Origin: a virus
DNA length: 41,472 nucleotides
Direction: 5' to 3' (one strand)
IMG/VR virus record: IMGVR_UViG_3300032315_000301
Coordinates: 1-41,472 of that record
Under the pieces are notes generated by a model. That model was not told the DNA's origin. It did no database searches and saw only the letters and a program-made list of their open reading frames with translations. The stretch's first letter is position 1. Every line of letters starts with the position of its first letter. Positions 7,768-17,032 of this stretch are shown piece after piece. The position numbers and the translations under genes were made by a program.

Positions 7768-10700
7768 CTCGGCGCACCTCCCATTGCCATGTCAGGTTGC
7801 TGTAGGAACTCCCCTTGCAGCACGATGCGATCCGTGGGATCGCCGGGGAGTAGGGTGTCGTAGTCCAGGAACCTGTTGTAGAAGTCAGCGAAGGCGAGAT
7901 TCTCGCGCTTCTTCTGCAATACCCATTCATCCCACATGGCCTTAATGGGCGCGTTAGTGCTTGAGTTGATGTTTAGGCTTGCGTCATCGCCAAGCTCGCG
8001 CTTCTGCTGGATAATCAATTGTCCAATCTCATTGCGCTTCTCGTACCACTCGGCAACGTCCACCCACAGCGGCTCATCGCCATGAGCCGCCATAAACTTG
8101 TCGTCTTCGAGGATGAGCTCTACGTTCTTAAGAACGGTCTTCCACTCGCCCCTGTCGAACAGGTCGCGCTGACGCTCCCACTCGGGGTTTGCCTTGGCAA
8201 TGTCAGCCTCGAGTAGGATCTTCAAGTCCTTGAGGTCCTCGGCTCCTGACTGCTCGTAGCTAGTCAGGCCCCTCTGCTCGAGCATAGCGTCGAGACCGTT
8301 CATCCCGTCTCGGTACAGAATCCAGCCTCGAGCGACCTGACCCTTCTTAATGACGTCGTCCGGATCTCCACCACGCATGAGCGTTGTGGAGTTCTCGAAG
8401 GCTCGGTTCATCTGGTAGGCGTAAACCGGCTGAGAGAACTCAGTTGAGTACGGGGAGGTGATCATGGCAACATGATCGATCTCGCCGCTGTTGGCCAGTG
8501 TGCTTGCCAAAGTCGGGTTCTGCTCCAGGATCTTGTACTCCCCCACTGAAGCACCGACCCCAGCTCGGCCAGAGGCCGACTGGGTTAGGTAGAAGAACGC
8601 CTCGCCGTGCAGATCGAGGAACTCGCGCAGCGCCGCCTGGTAGCCAATGGTCTTGTCATCCGGGACGGGTACACTAAATCGGGCAGCGCTGTCCTGAATC
8701 TGCATGTGCTTGTCGCTGATGCGACGCCACTCTTCCACGTACGGCTGATACTTGGACTGATAGCTTGAGGCGAAGGGAAGAACAAATGACCCGAGGGCGC
8801 GAAGGGCGTAGAGCTCGCGAGCGCGCTTGGTCGCCTCTTCTGGCGAGGGCGGCTCGCCCTGCCTTCCGCCTCGCTCCCAATCGATTGTCATGTCGCGGCG
8901 GATCTCCTCCACCGTGCCTACAAACTCTGCGTCGCTCCACCCAAGCACAGCAGTAAGAGCACGCCGTGCCGTAGTCGGAACGAACTGATCGGCGGCTGCT
9001 GCCAGAATGTTCTTCTCTGCCGTGGGCCTTCCGAATGGGATCGCAGTCTTGGAGATTGCGTCGCCAATCGGTAGGCCGCCGGCCTCGAAGTTTGTAATCG
9101 CATCTGCATAGTCGGGCTTCTGTGCCGCGATCCAACTAACTGGCACGGAGACGATCGGGCCAAAGTTGGTGAGCCATGGGTAGTCGCCCTGAAGGGCGAC
9201 ATTTAGCGACCCCTTCGAGATTCTGATCTGGCCCTTTGTTCCCAGATCCAGACCCGGAATGTTGTTGATCCTGTCGGCAACAGACTGCGGAACGGAGAAC
9301 TGAAGGTAAGCCTCGCCAGGGGCGAACAGTGCCTCGGGCAGTCCAAAGATGCCCCGCTTGGCCTCGATGGGATTGCCATCGCCATCGACAACCATTCCCA
9401 TTGAGTTAGGTGCGTTGTAGATCTGCACGTAGCGCATGAGGTTCTCTGGCCTCTGGGCAAACTCTCTCGTCCAGAAGCGAAGTGCGTTTTCCCATGCTGG
9501 GAAGAATGGAATTAGGAGGCCCATTGCAGCCGCAGGGGTGGAGAGCCGCGAGATCGTGTACGTCGTGTCCCGCGTTGCGCGCAGCGCACCCGTATGGGCC
9601 GAACGACGCATGGCATCAACCTGAGCCGGAGTGAATGACGTGATTCCGTTTCGCTCATACTCATCCACTTGCTGTTGCATGAGCTCGACCCACCGCTTGC
9701 GGTAGAACGGATGGCGAATCAGGTTGTCCTCAGGAATAGTTCCCAATCCAGTCATTGCGCGATTGATGAAACGCCGCCAGAGGTTGCCTATCTGCGCTAG
9801 TTCTTTCTCCTGGATCGTGACTAGATCGTCACGCCAGGCAAGCTTTGCTTGGAGCTGATCTGGCTGGAGCGGTCCCCGTCCAGCCGCGGCCATCAGCTCA
9901 TCATCGGGAAGCCACTGATAGACCTTCTCTCGAAGCTCACCTATGGTCTGCTCAAGAGTGGTGGCGTCATAGATTCCCGTGCGAACACCCTGGAGGAATG
10001 CGTCATCCTGAGTCAGCTCACGGATGAGAGCCTCGTTCTGTGCTGTGATGGCGTCAATGTCGTCAAGAGCCAGTCGAGGCTGCTGAATGATGCGACGCAT
10101 GATTGGATCCTGGCGAATGTTCTCATTCACCAGGGCCGACATGGCCAACCAGTAGCGATCATCGCCTGGCTCGTACTTGACGAAGTTGAACGATCGCTCG
10201 TACTGGGCATAGCGGTTCTGCATGTAGCCCACAATCATGAGATCGTGAAAGCTGCCAGACGAGGCCAAGCTCTGATATTGACCAGACAGTGCTTCATTAG
10301 GATCGAAGACCTCACCTGTCTCCAGCTTTGCCTGCCCCGCGCGCCCAGTGAACTCGATGCGCTCCTCGCCCTCGACTCCACCAGTGGCGACCTTGCGTCT
10401 CCCCTTCGGTCGAAGCCTGTCGAGGGAATCGCCCAGATCCTTCAGGGTTGCCCTGCGCTGCCCAATCGACTTGTTGATAGTCGCGCCAATGCGATCGAGC
10501 TCTCGCATCTTCGCCATGTCGTCGGCATACTCGGGGCTCTTGGCGAGGATCGCAGCCGTGCGATCGTCGACCTCGTCCTTAAGGCCGAGTCGGACGTAGG
10601 CAAGCCCAGTGCCCTCCTGTCCGATCAGCTCTGAGGCTGATACGAGGACGGGCTCCTTGCCCTTAGATGTGGGCAGAAGAATGTGAGTGAAGCTACCGCG

Positions 10701-13700
10701 CTCCATGAAAAGGGCGAGCTTCGCCCTGTCGGAGCGGCTAAGAGTGCCACGGAATACCCGCTTAGCTAGGTCGGGGTCGTGCTCCTGGAGCACCTGTCGG
10801 CTAGTTGCACCCGCACTGAGGTCGATTACGGAGGCGTTTCCTCTCCCCGCGGCAGCAACCTGTCCGGGGATCAGATTGTCCAGGAAGCCTTCATTGGTGG
10901 CGACCATGTCGGGCACGAACAGTGCCCGGAAGCCCTCGACGGTAGAGGGGTCGTCCACAAGGATCTTGCCGTATCCACGTTCCCGAGCGTACTGAGTAAG
11001 CAGCCGCTCAAGCTTGGCGTTCACTGCGCCGAATCCTTCGCCAGGTGCCGGATTAGCCAGTGACATGGAACGAGAGTCGTAGGGAAACTTCTCCATGAGT
11101 TGACGCGTTGCCACCGCCTGGTTGAGCTGACCCTCAAGCCGCCTCATCCGAGTCATTGTCGAGACATACTCAAGGCCCACATCGGAGATTTCATCCAGGC
11201 GAATAAGAGGGACGTCCTTGGCCCACCAGACGTGTACAGGACCCTTGCCGTATGTACTCGTGGTGACGCCGTCATAACCAGCACGACGCATGGCGTCGAT
11301 GATGTCGTAGGTAGGTCCTACGCCCGTTGTGCCAAGGTCGTCTACAACCGAGTAGGCTAGAGTTCGCACCTGGCGCCACACGCCAGCCACGCGTGTGTTG
11401 CCCGCAAGTGTGGACTCTAGACCAGTGCGAATCCTGCTTCCGATTGTTTCACCGCCCGTACCCAGGGAGAACTTCGGATCATCGAGAACCTGGATCAGGT
11501 CTTCCACCTGGGGATTCAGGTCACCTGTAGCACTAATGACGGGAGCATCAACATCTAGCCATGAGTATCCCGCAGGATCAGGAAGCATGTAGACGACTGG
11601 CTCGTAGGGGGCTGCTCCGACATTTGGAGACTGTGCCTGCGCAACAGCCTTCATGACGTGAGCCATGTGGTAGTCCATGGTGACGCCACCATCGCCAGTC
11701 GCCGTGTAGATACCTGGACCATTCAGGAGCTGGATAGTGTTTCCGTCAACAAGAACGTCAGTTGCGATGTCGTCAACTATGACAGCGCCAGAATGCTCCG
11801 GGAATCCGGAGTTTCCGTAATTTGACTCATCGTTAAGTATCGCCTCAAGTCGAGTGCGAAGATCTCCAGTGCTACCGAGGTCCCGCGAGATCCGGGATTG
11901 CCTGCGAACCAGCTTACCTAGCTCGGCGCTGGTGATGACAAGCTTGTTCTTAGCGGCCCACTCCATGAAATCATCAGGAAGTCGATCGCTGTTGTCCCGT
12001 ATCCATTTACTTACGGCCAATGCCCTGGCGGCTTGCGGATTTGATTCCACGACGCTAAGAAAGGCGACAATGTCACTCTGGGCCACCGGAGCATCAGGGC
12101 CCAGTATCCGCGTAAGCGCAGACGTAAGTTCGGCTGAGAGTTCCTCTACCTCTGATTGTGAATACGCCCCTGGCTGATCCGCTTGTCGATTGAGTCTCTG
12201 GATCTCAATGAAGCGATCCATCACCGAGCGAACAGTTGAGATGTCCCTGGATACGTTCAGCACTTCAGCCTGAACATTGGTGCGTAGATCTAGCACTCCC
12301 CCGTACACATCCGCCTTGGCGTAGCGCGGGTTGACGCTCTTGGGCACTGCAACGATGGAGCCCGATAGGAACTCGTCGCTGGAGATGTCCTCGAAAGTGC
12401 TGGATCGTATGACCTTGAAGCGCCCGTCTCGGTCGATGCGACCGATCCGGTAGTCGGCCTTGGCAAGCTGACGCAGCCGACGTACGTAGGCTTGCTGAAG
12501 CATCTCAGCGTGCTCGACTGCGGCGGCATCGTCAACCCAGGTGCCCTTGCTCTCATCCCAGTAGGCCGCAACGAACTCGTCATAGTTGCGGAGCATGGTG
12601 GGCGTCATGAAGTCCCTGGGCGAGAGCTCGTCGGACATGCCGCCAATCTCGACCCCCTCGGGTCCCATCATGGAGCGGGTGAGTCCCTCGGCATCAGCAA
12701 CCCCCGCACCCGTTGCCGGGTCGGGCTCAAGAAGTCCACGTGCAGTGACGGAGCTTGTCGCGTTCGGGTCGAAAATGAGTGTGTCTGCCGTGTCAAGCAT
12801 GCGGACCTGCTGCTCGGTTAGGTCCTCTGAGATCTGCGTGTAGACCGGAGACTCCATGGCCTCCATGGAGGCGCGGCGCCTACGAAGGAACTCCTGCTCG
12901 GCACCCCTACGCGCCTGCTTGCGGCGCCTGGCCATTTGCTTGGCCAGCTTTCTCCGCTCCTCGCGATTGAGCTTGAGGTCGGCAAGATCACGATCCTGCT
13001 GCTGGCGCATCTTTGCCATGTTGGTTCGAATCTTGCGCAGACCCCTGCGCTTGACCACCATGTTGCGAAGGCGGTTAGTGCCACCCGCAATACGATCGCC
13101 AGAGTTGAGGAAGAAGTTCTTTGAGCTAGTTCCCACGTGTCCCGTGGCGGGGATCTCGCCAAAGGAGGCCAGCGTGCGGAGGTAACCCTCGGCAATGTTG
13201 CGCTGGGTGTAGCCCAGGCGCAGTAGGACCAGGGGACGCCACACGTAGTCGATGGCGGTGAGAAGCTTCTCGGCCCCGGCTCGCCCCTTGCGGGCCCCCC
13301 ATCCGGATCGCTCAATGCGAATCGAGTCTTGCAGCCACTTGAAGTCCATGAGCGTGTAGCCGTTGCGCTGTGTGGCCAGAGTCATCTCGTCAAGAACAAC
13401 GGTCTCACCGTTGTCGATTACCCACTTATGATTGGCAAGATGACCGCGAACAAAGGAGCGTCGGGCAATGTACTTCTTGGCAATTTCCTGCATGGCTGCT
13501 GGCGACTCACCAAGAGCGAATGCCATGGCTTCGACCATCTCAAGTTCGAAGCGCTCAGCAAATGCAGCTTTTGCTGCTGGGGTCGAGAGCGCGGCGTCCT
13601 GAGCCTCCGACAGGAGGCGCGTCCGAAACTCCTCGACGGTTTCGGAGACGGTGTCGCCGTTGGGCAGGCGTCGAGTAATCAGCCTGCCTTCGCCAGTCTT

Positions 13701-15452
13701 CTTTGCTGCCCCGCGAAGGAATGGTGCCGTTTCAAGGGCAGCCCGGAACTCACGCATGAACTCCACGTGGTCCTGAAAGTTCAGTACACCCGTCTGGCGA
13801 TGCTTGCCCAGATAATCCAGTCCACTGCGCAACGTGACGAAGCGGATACCGCGGTTCATTCCAGGGAGTTTGATGACGCTGTGCTCGTAGGCAGAGCCAG
13901 TGAATCGCTCCATGCGACGCTGAGCCTTAGCCTGCATGCCACGCGCGGAGCGCTTGCTGTACACACCAGCACGCTTGTCATAGCGAAACGTGCGCCCCCT
14001 GCCGCCACGAGTTGCCCTGCCGATAACGGGACTCAGGGATACCTCGTCACCGAATCGACCTGTAGTAAAAGCAGAAATAGTGTCAGCCTCGGCAACATCA
14101 TCTTTAAGGGACTTGACAGCACCCTCTGCAACGTCAGCCAGGGCGTCGTAGTGGTCGAGATTCTGTGACACGTCTGCACCGAATATGGCTGCGTAGTTGT
14201 CACCCATGTCGGTGAAGTTGTCGATGTCCCGGTCGGCACCCTTGCGAATGTTCCAGCGCAGAGTGTCGAGCTCTTCCTTGGCGCCCAGGAGGTTGTCGTA
14301 AAGGTCTAGGCGCTGTGCCTTGAGTCTGGCCGCAGATCCGTAGTCACCCAGCATTGCGAGGAAGGCGTCAGCCGCCTGCTCCTTGGAGTCAAACTTGGAG
14401 CCAATGATCGAAGCGACTAGGGCCGGATTGTCGGAATCCAGCACGATCGGATGATGTGCAGCCTCTTCAGGGGTCATGCGATAAATCTCATCAATGAGCT
14501 GACCCTCGGCGGTGACCTCAACTCCAGCGTTGTGCGTCACAACGCGCGCCTTAAATTCGCCCGCATCAATGGTTCCTCGAGCGCCACCCGTGGAGAGAAC
14601 CTGCTGGGTAGCTTTGCGGTAACCACCCATAATACCCTTGGATACAAGGACGTCGATTCCCACGGCGATGGCGATAGTTGCATCTGCCGTACCAGTGATC
14701 CAGCGACCCAGACCTTGGTTGAACGCCGAGTCCATATCGTTTTCGTCAAACGGATCGAAGTCTGAGTGCAGACCCATCAACCACGAGCGCAGCTTGCGCT
14801 CGTTGGTGGGATCAGCGAGACGCGCCGCATTGTCAGCCTCGATATATGCGTCAAGTTTCTTCTGCATGTCCAGACCGACAATGCTGTTGATCCACTTGAG
14901 GCGATCAGCCCAGGCCACACCAATGGCTTGACCAGGGGTGATTTCCGCTTCCCAGACTTTCCCGTAGTAGTCCCAGACGTCACCCAGGGTTACGCCATCC
15001 GTGGGGTCGGCGTCGGTTCGTGTAACCCATGTTGGGTTATTGACAAGCATCGTGGTGCCAGCGACAGCAGTATTGAATGCCCTGAAGGGGGCATCGACAA
15101 ACTGCATGAACTGCTCTCGGGATTGATCTGGCGTCTGGTCACTGATCCCCTCAATGACCTGATTATTTGCGCCTACTGCGTCGAAGTAGGGGCGAAAGCC
15201 CCGAGTGCCCGTGTATGCCTGACGCTGACGAACCATGGGGCTCGTCATGTAGTCGTACGCCTTGACGTTTCTCTGAAACTCGACGTACTCGGCAGATCTG
15301 CCGTCGGCCAGTGCTGGGGTGTAGGTGGGCTGGTTCTGCGCGTCAATGCGCGCCTGAGTATCGTACTGAGCTTGCCGCTGTTGGGCCTGCTGCTGCTGGG
15401 AGTAGATGTAGCTACTGCTCATCGAGTTACGGAAGTCGGAGAACTTGCTCAC
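7764..15452 (-). CDS. giant virion protein, probably ejected with the genome
   Basis: 2562 residues from the GTG at 15452, chosen because GGAGG lies about 8 bases upstream. The N-terminus is Gln-rich and helical. Residues about 830-890 are strongly basic and coiled-coil like (RRKLAKQMARRRKQARRGAE). Residues about 1180-1420 end in MRRAGYDGVTTSTYGKGP and VWWAKDVPLIRLDEI, a pattern recalling ADP-ribosyltransferase-like domains in phage proteins. A hydrophobic AAAMGLLIPFFPAWENALRFW-type segment occurs near residue 1970. Size and single-gene format resemble the giant genes reported in some Microbacterium podoviruses. I see no lysozyme or HExxH protease motif. Confidence 0.7.
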   Translation of the reverse strand: MSKFSDFRNSMSSSYIYSQQQQAQQRQAQYDTQARIDAQNQPTYTPALADGRSAEYVEFQRNVKAYDYMTSPMVRQRQAYTGTRGFRPYFDAVGANNQVIEGISDQTPDQSREQFMQFVDAPFRAFNTAVAGTTMLVNNPTWVTRTDADPTDGVTLGDVWDYYGKVWEAEITPGQAIGVAWADRLKWINSIVGLDMQKKLDAYIEADNAARLADPTNERKLRSWLMGLHSDFDPFDENDMDSAFNQGLGRWITGTADATIAIAVGIDVLVSKGIMGGYRKATQQVLSTGGARGTIDAGEFKARVVTHNAGVEVTAEGQLIDEIYRMTPEEAAHHPIVLDSDNPALVASIIGSKFDSKEQAADAFLAMLGDYGSAARLKAQRLDLYDNLLGAKEELDTLRWNIRKGADRDIDNFTDMGDNYAAIFGADVSQNLDHYDALADVAEGAVKSLKDDVAEADTISAFTTGRFGDEVSLSPVIGRATRGGRGRTFRYDKRAGVYSKRSARGMQAKAQRRMERFTGSAYEHSVIKLPGMNRGIRFVTLRSGLDYLGKHRQTGVLNFQDHVEFMREFRAALETAPFLRGAAKKTGEGRLITRRLPNGDTVSETVEEFRTRLLSEAQDAALSTPAAKAAFAERFELEMVEAMAFALGESPAAMQEIAKKYIARRSFVRGHLANHKWVIDNGETVVLDEMTLATQRNGYTLMDFKWLQDSIRIERSGWGARKGRAGAEKLLTAIDYVWRPLVLLRLGYTQRNIAEGYLRTLASFGEIPATGHVGTSSKNFFLNSGDRIAGGTNRLRNMVVKRRGLRKIRTNMAKMRQQQDRDLADLKLNREERRKLAKQMARRRKQARRGAEQEFLRRRRASMEAMESPVYTQISEDLTEQQVRMLDTADTLIFDPNATSSVTARGLLEPDPATGAGVADAEGLTRSMMGPEGVEIGGMSDELSPRDFMTPTMLRNYDEFVAAYWDESKGTWVDDAAAVEHAEMLQQAYVRRLRQLAKADYRIGRIDRDGRFKVIRSSTFEDISSDEFLSGSIVAVPKSVNPRYAKADVYGGVLDLRTNVQAEVLNVSRDISTVRSVMDRFIEIQRLNRQADQPGAYSQSEVEELSAELTSALTRILGPDAPVAQSDIVAFLSVVESNPQAARALAVSKWIRDNSDRLPDDFMEWAAKNKLVITSAELGKLVRRQSRISRDLGSTGDLRTRLEAILNDESNYGNSGFPEHSGAVIVDDIATDVLVDGNTIQLLNGPGIYTATGDGGVTMDYHMAHVMKAVAQAQSPNVGAAPYEPVVYMLPDPAGYSWLDVDAPVISATGDLNPQVEDLIQVLDDPKFSLGTGGETIGSRIRTGLESTLAGNTRVAGVWRQVRTLAYSVVDDLGTTGVGPTYDIIDAMRRAGYDGVTTSTYGKGPVHVWWAKDVPLIRLDEISDVGLEYVSTMTRMRRLEGQLNQAVATRQLMEKFPYDSRSMSLANPAPGEGFGAVNAKLERLLTQYARERGYGKILVDDPSTVEGFRALFVPDMVATNEGFLDNLIPGQVAAAGRGNASVIDLSAGATSRQVLQEHDPDLAKRVFRGTLSRSDRAKLALFMERGSFTHILLPTSKGKEPVLVSASELIGQEGTGLAYVRLGLKDEVDDRTAAILAKSPEYADDMAKMRELDRIGATINKSIGQRRATLKDLGDSLDRLRPKGRRKVATGGVEGEERIEFTGRAGQAKLETGEVFDPNEALSGQYQSLASSGSFHDLMIVGYMQNRYAQYERSFNFVKYEPGDDRYWLAMSALVNENIRQDPIMRRIIQQPRLALDDIDAITAQNEALIRELTQDDAFLQGVRTGIYDATTLEQTIGELREKVYQWLPDDELMAAAGRGPLQPDQLQAKLAWRDDLVTIQEKELAQIGNLWRRFINRAMTGLGTIPEDNLIRHPFYRKRWVELMQQQVDEYERNGITSFTPAQVDAMRRSAHTGALRATRDTTYTISRLSTPAAAMGLLIPFFPAWENALRFWTREFAQRPENLMRYVQIYNAPNSMGMVVDGDGNPIEAKRGIFGLPEALFAPGEAYLQFSVPQSVADRINNIPGLDLGTKGQIRISKGSLNVALQGDYPWLTNFGPIVSVPVSWIAAQKPDYADAITNFEAGGLPIGDAISKTAIPFGRPTAEKNILAAAADQFVPTTARRALTAVLGWSDAEFVGTVEEIRRDMTIDWERGGRQGEPPSPEEATKRARELYALRALGSFVLPFASSYQSKYQPYVEEWRRISDKHMQIQDSAARFSVPVPDDKTIGYQAALREFLDLHGEAFFYLTQSASGRAGVGASVGEYKILEQNPTLASTLANSGEIDHVAMITSPYSTEFSQPVYAYQMNRAFENSTTLMRGGDPDDVIKKGQVARGWILYRDGMNGLDAMLEQRGLTSYEQSGAEDLKDLKILLEADIAKANPEWERQRDLFDRGEWKTVLKNVELILEDDKFMAAHGDEPLWVDVAEWYEKRNEIGQLIIQQKRELGDDASLNINSSTNAPIKAMWDEWVLQKKRENLAFADFYNRFLDYDTLLPGDPTDRIVLQGEFLQQPDMAMGGAPR

Positions 15453-15607
15453 TGTCCGTCCTCCTTGGCGATGAGATACAGAAACTCGTCGAACTGCTCG
15501 ACGCTTTCCCACCCGGACGTGGCTAGACCCCACACAATTGGTGAGTTTTCCAGGCCGAGTGCATTCACCCCGGAAGCAATCAGCTTCTCAAGAGTGGGTG
15601 GTGTCAC
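15449..15607 (-). CDS. small acidic virion-operon protein, function unknown
   Basis: 52 residues, starting at a GTG whose bases overlap the preceding stop (GTGA) and ending in the same kind of overlap with the giant gene, so it is tightly coupled on both sides. The sequence begins VTPPTLEKLIASGVNALGLE and ends acidic (EFLYLIAKEDGQ), with two Trp residues in the middle. No family is recognised. It may be a head or tail completion factor or a translational coupler. Confidence 0.6.
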   Translation of the reverse strand: MTPPTLEKLIASGVNALGLENSPIVWGLATSGWESVEQFDEFLYLIAKEDGQ

Positions 15608-16044
15608 TTGGATCTGTATCCCTTCAGATACCTGACAAACATTCGGAAAGATTGAGGAGCGTCCGGGCTGTCAGCCCGGGACTCCAGCATCGGCAAGTAA
15701 CGAGCAATTGCCTTCATGTCCCCTGTCATAGAGTTGTCCAGGCTCGGCAGTGAATCCATGCCTGGGCCTGGCCCAAGCGCGGCACCGGCAGTGATCGGCT
15801 CACCTGGGCGCTCGGTGGGGGCATCGATACCAACGGGCATTGGAGCTGCGGGGCCAGCGTCCTCGTACATAGGAGCTGCCCCCTGGATTCCCATGAACTC
15901 TGCCTGCTCGCCATAGGCGGCATTGGGCAGAGCTCGCATAGGCTGACTGTCTGCGGGACCGCCGTCCGTGCGCTGCGACATGGCACCGGGCCCGGATACC
16001 GGGGCTGGATTGGAAGGGGCTCGATAGCCACCGGGCTCAGCCAT
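15604..16044 (-). CDS. proline/alanine-rich virion-operon protein
   Basis: 146 residues, ATG 16044 after GGAGA and overlapping the previous stop. The first 110 residues are rich in Pro, Ala, Gly and Met and probably disordered (SNPAPVSGPGAMSQ; AALGPGPGMDSLPSLDN). A short helical C-terminus follows (KAIARYLPMLESRA ... SFRMFVRYLKGYRSK). The portal C-terminus has a similar Pro/Met/Gly-rich tail. The role is unknown; a portal-proximal structural role is an inference. Confidence 0.6.
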   Translation of the reverse strand: MAEPGGYRAPSNPAPVSGPGAMSQRTDGGPADSQPMRALPNAAYGEQAEFMGIQGAAPMYEDAGPAAPMPVGIDAPTERPGEPITAGAALGPGPGMDSLPSLDNSMTGDMKAIARYLPMLESRADSPDAPQSFRMFVRYLKGYRSK

Positions 16045-16303
16045 CGGTCTCCTTCATCTCGAGTAGCTTGGCTATGTCTGCCGATGTCTCCTCGGCAAAC
16101 TCCTCGCGATCAGCTTGCACCCACTCATGGGCAGACTGCCCAAGTGCGAGCATCGCCAGGTTCTGGAAATGATCAGCAGCAGCCTGGGCCATCTGAGATG
16201 CGAACAGCATCGAGGTGGCCACCGTGTCAGAGTTGAACCAGGGTGTGGCTTCAACGACGACCGCCTGCTCAACCTCTACAGTCTCAAAGTCTTCGTCTTC
16301 CAC
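16037..16303 (-). CDS. small acidic helical protein, function unknown
   Basis: 88 residues from GTG 16303, with AAGGAG upstream. Very acidic N-terminus (EDEDFETVEVEQ), then an amphipathic helix rich in Ala, Gln and Met (about 30-60) and a Glu/Lys-rich end. It overlaps the next gene by eight bases. No family is recognised; it could be a small scaffold-like or completion protein. Confidence 0.6.
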   Translation of the reverse strand: MEDEDFETVEVEQAVVVEATPWFNSDTVATSMLFASQMAQAAADHFQNLAMLALGQSAHEWVQADREEFAEETSADIAKLLEMKETDG

Positions 16304-16313
16304 GACCGGCTCC

Positions 16314-16580
16314 TTACCACTTCACCTTGTCAGCCCAGTAGGCCGCGCTCATCTTGCCCTTCGCAATGTTCGCCGCATGACGAGCCTTAAAAGACGCCTG
16401 ACGTTTCGTAGGCTGCCTGTCACCCGTCACACCCTGCTGACCAAAACGAATCGTCTTGACCTGCGAACCTTCCTTGGCCACAACAACGTGCGACTTCGTC
16501 GGATGGTTGGGGGTGCGCTTAGGCTTGTTGTAGCCAGAAACGCCAGCACGCTCCAGGCGCGAGTCCTTCTTCGCAGCCAT
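16314..16580 (-). CDS. small basic phage protein (DUF6321-like)
   Basis: 88 residues. The ATG at 16580 overlaps the preceding stop (TGATG), which decides the start. Contains GVSGYNKPKRTPNHPTKSH, VVVAKEGSQVKTIRFGQQGV and an end FKARHAANIAKGKMSAAYWA followed by DKVKW, a pattern I recognise as a small conserved basic family in phages. Lys/Arg-rich throughout, so nucleic-acid or capsid-interior contact is plausible. One of four tiny basic proteins after the portal. Confidence 0.7.
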   Translation of the reverse strand: MAAKKDSRLERAGVSGYNKPKRTPNHPTKSHVVVAKEGSQVKTIRFGQQGVTGDRQPTKRQASFKARHAANIAKGKMSAAYWADKVKW

Positions 16581-16738
16581 CACTTCTTCTTTCGGACAGC
16601 AGCGTTGTCAACGAGATTGGGGTACGGCCTGCCCGCCTTTTTCGCACGCGCCTTCGCCGCAGCTTTCTGGGCTGGGGTCAGGGGTGTGGACTTCTTCTTT
16701 GGGTTTGGCCGATCCCAGAACGCCTTCTTAGCGGCCAC
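16580..16738 (-). CDS. tiny lysine-rich protein
   Basis: 52 residues from GTG 16738, overlapping the next frame by one base at TGATG and the preceding gene by eleven bases. The sequence is very basic (FWDRPNPKKKSTPLTPAQKA, then AKARAKKAGRPYPNLVDN, ending VRKKK). It resembles short histone-tail-like phage proteins. It may bind packaged DNA or virion RNA, or be an ejected small protein; function is unknown. Confidence 0.65.
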   Translation of the reverse strand: MAAKKAFWDRPNPKKKSTPLTPAQKAAAKARAKKAGRPYPNLVDNAAVRKKK

Positions 16739-16847
16739 TCTTCTTCTTCGCAGCCTTCTTCATCGGCTTCTGCTTGGCAGCAGCCTTCTTGGCTGCGGCC
16801 TTCCCAGCAGGCGTGTACGGGTACTTCTTTCCACCAACCATCGGCAT
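16728..16847 (-). CDS. tiny histone-H1-like lysine-rich protein
   Basis: 39 residues from ATG 16847, one base after the preceding stop (TGACATG). After MPMVGGKKYPYTPAGKAAAK the rest is Lys/Ala repeats (KKAAAKQKPMKKAAKKKSGR), like the C-terminal tail of linker histones. The K/A repeats and YPYTPAG also resemble part of the neighbouring gene (RPYPN ... AKKA), so the two may be related by duplication. Probably binds DNA; that is inference from composition. Confidence 0.6.
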   Translation of the reverse strand: MPMVGGKKYPYTPAGKAAAKKAAAKQKPMKKAAKKKSGR

Positions 16848-16848
16848 G

Positions 16849-17022
16849 TCAGCGGCCCTTCTTCGAGAACTTCGGGAGCTTGCTGTTAGCGCCAGCCTGG
16901 GGAGGCTTGGTACCCTTGATGCGATCGTTCATGCCGGGACCCTTGCCAGTCGGCGCGGACGGCGGGAACGGGGGGTGCGGGTTCGTCTTCTTGACGCCGC
17001 CCTGAGATGCCTGTAGTGCCAT
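16849..17022 (-). CDS. small basic proline-rich protein
   Basis: 57 residues; ATG 17022 chosen because TAAGGAGAAACAC stands directly upstream. Pro/Lys/Gly-rich and probably disordered (TNPHPPFPPSAPTGKGPGMN), ending LPKFSKKGR. It directly follows the portal gene and heads the cluster of four small basic proteins. No family is recognised. Confidence 0.65.
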   Translation of the reverse strand: MALQASQGGVKKTNPHPPFPPSAPTGKGPGMNDRIKGTKPPQAGANSKLPKFSKKGR

Positions 17023-17032
17023 GTGTTTCTCC

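Noticed and set aside
13329-14168. 279-codon plus-strand open frame inside the giant virion gene
   Set aside because: Antisense to a convincing long gene, no ribosome site, no domain-like pattern; the same applies to 14766-15635 and 9849-10634.
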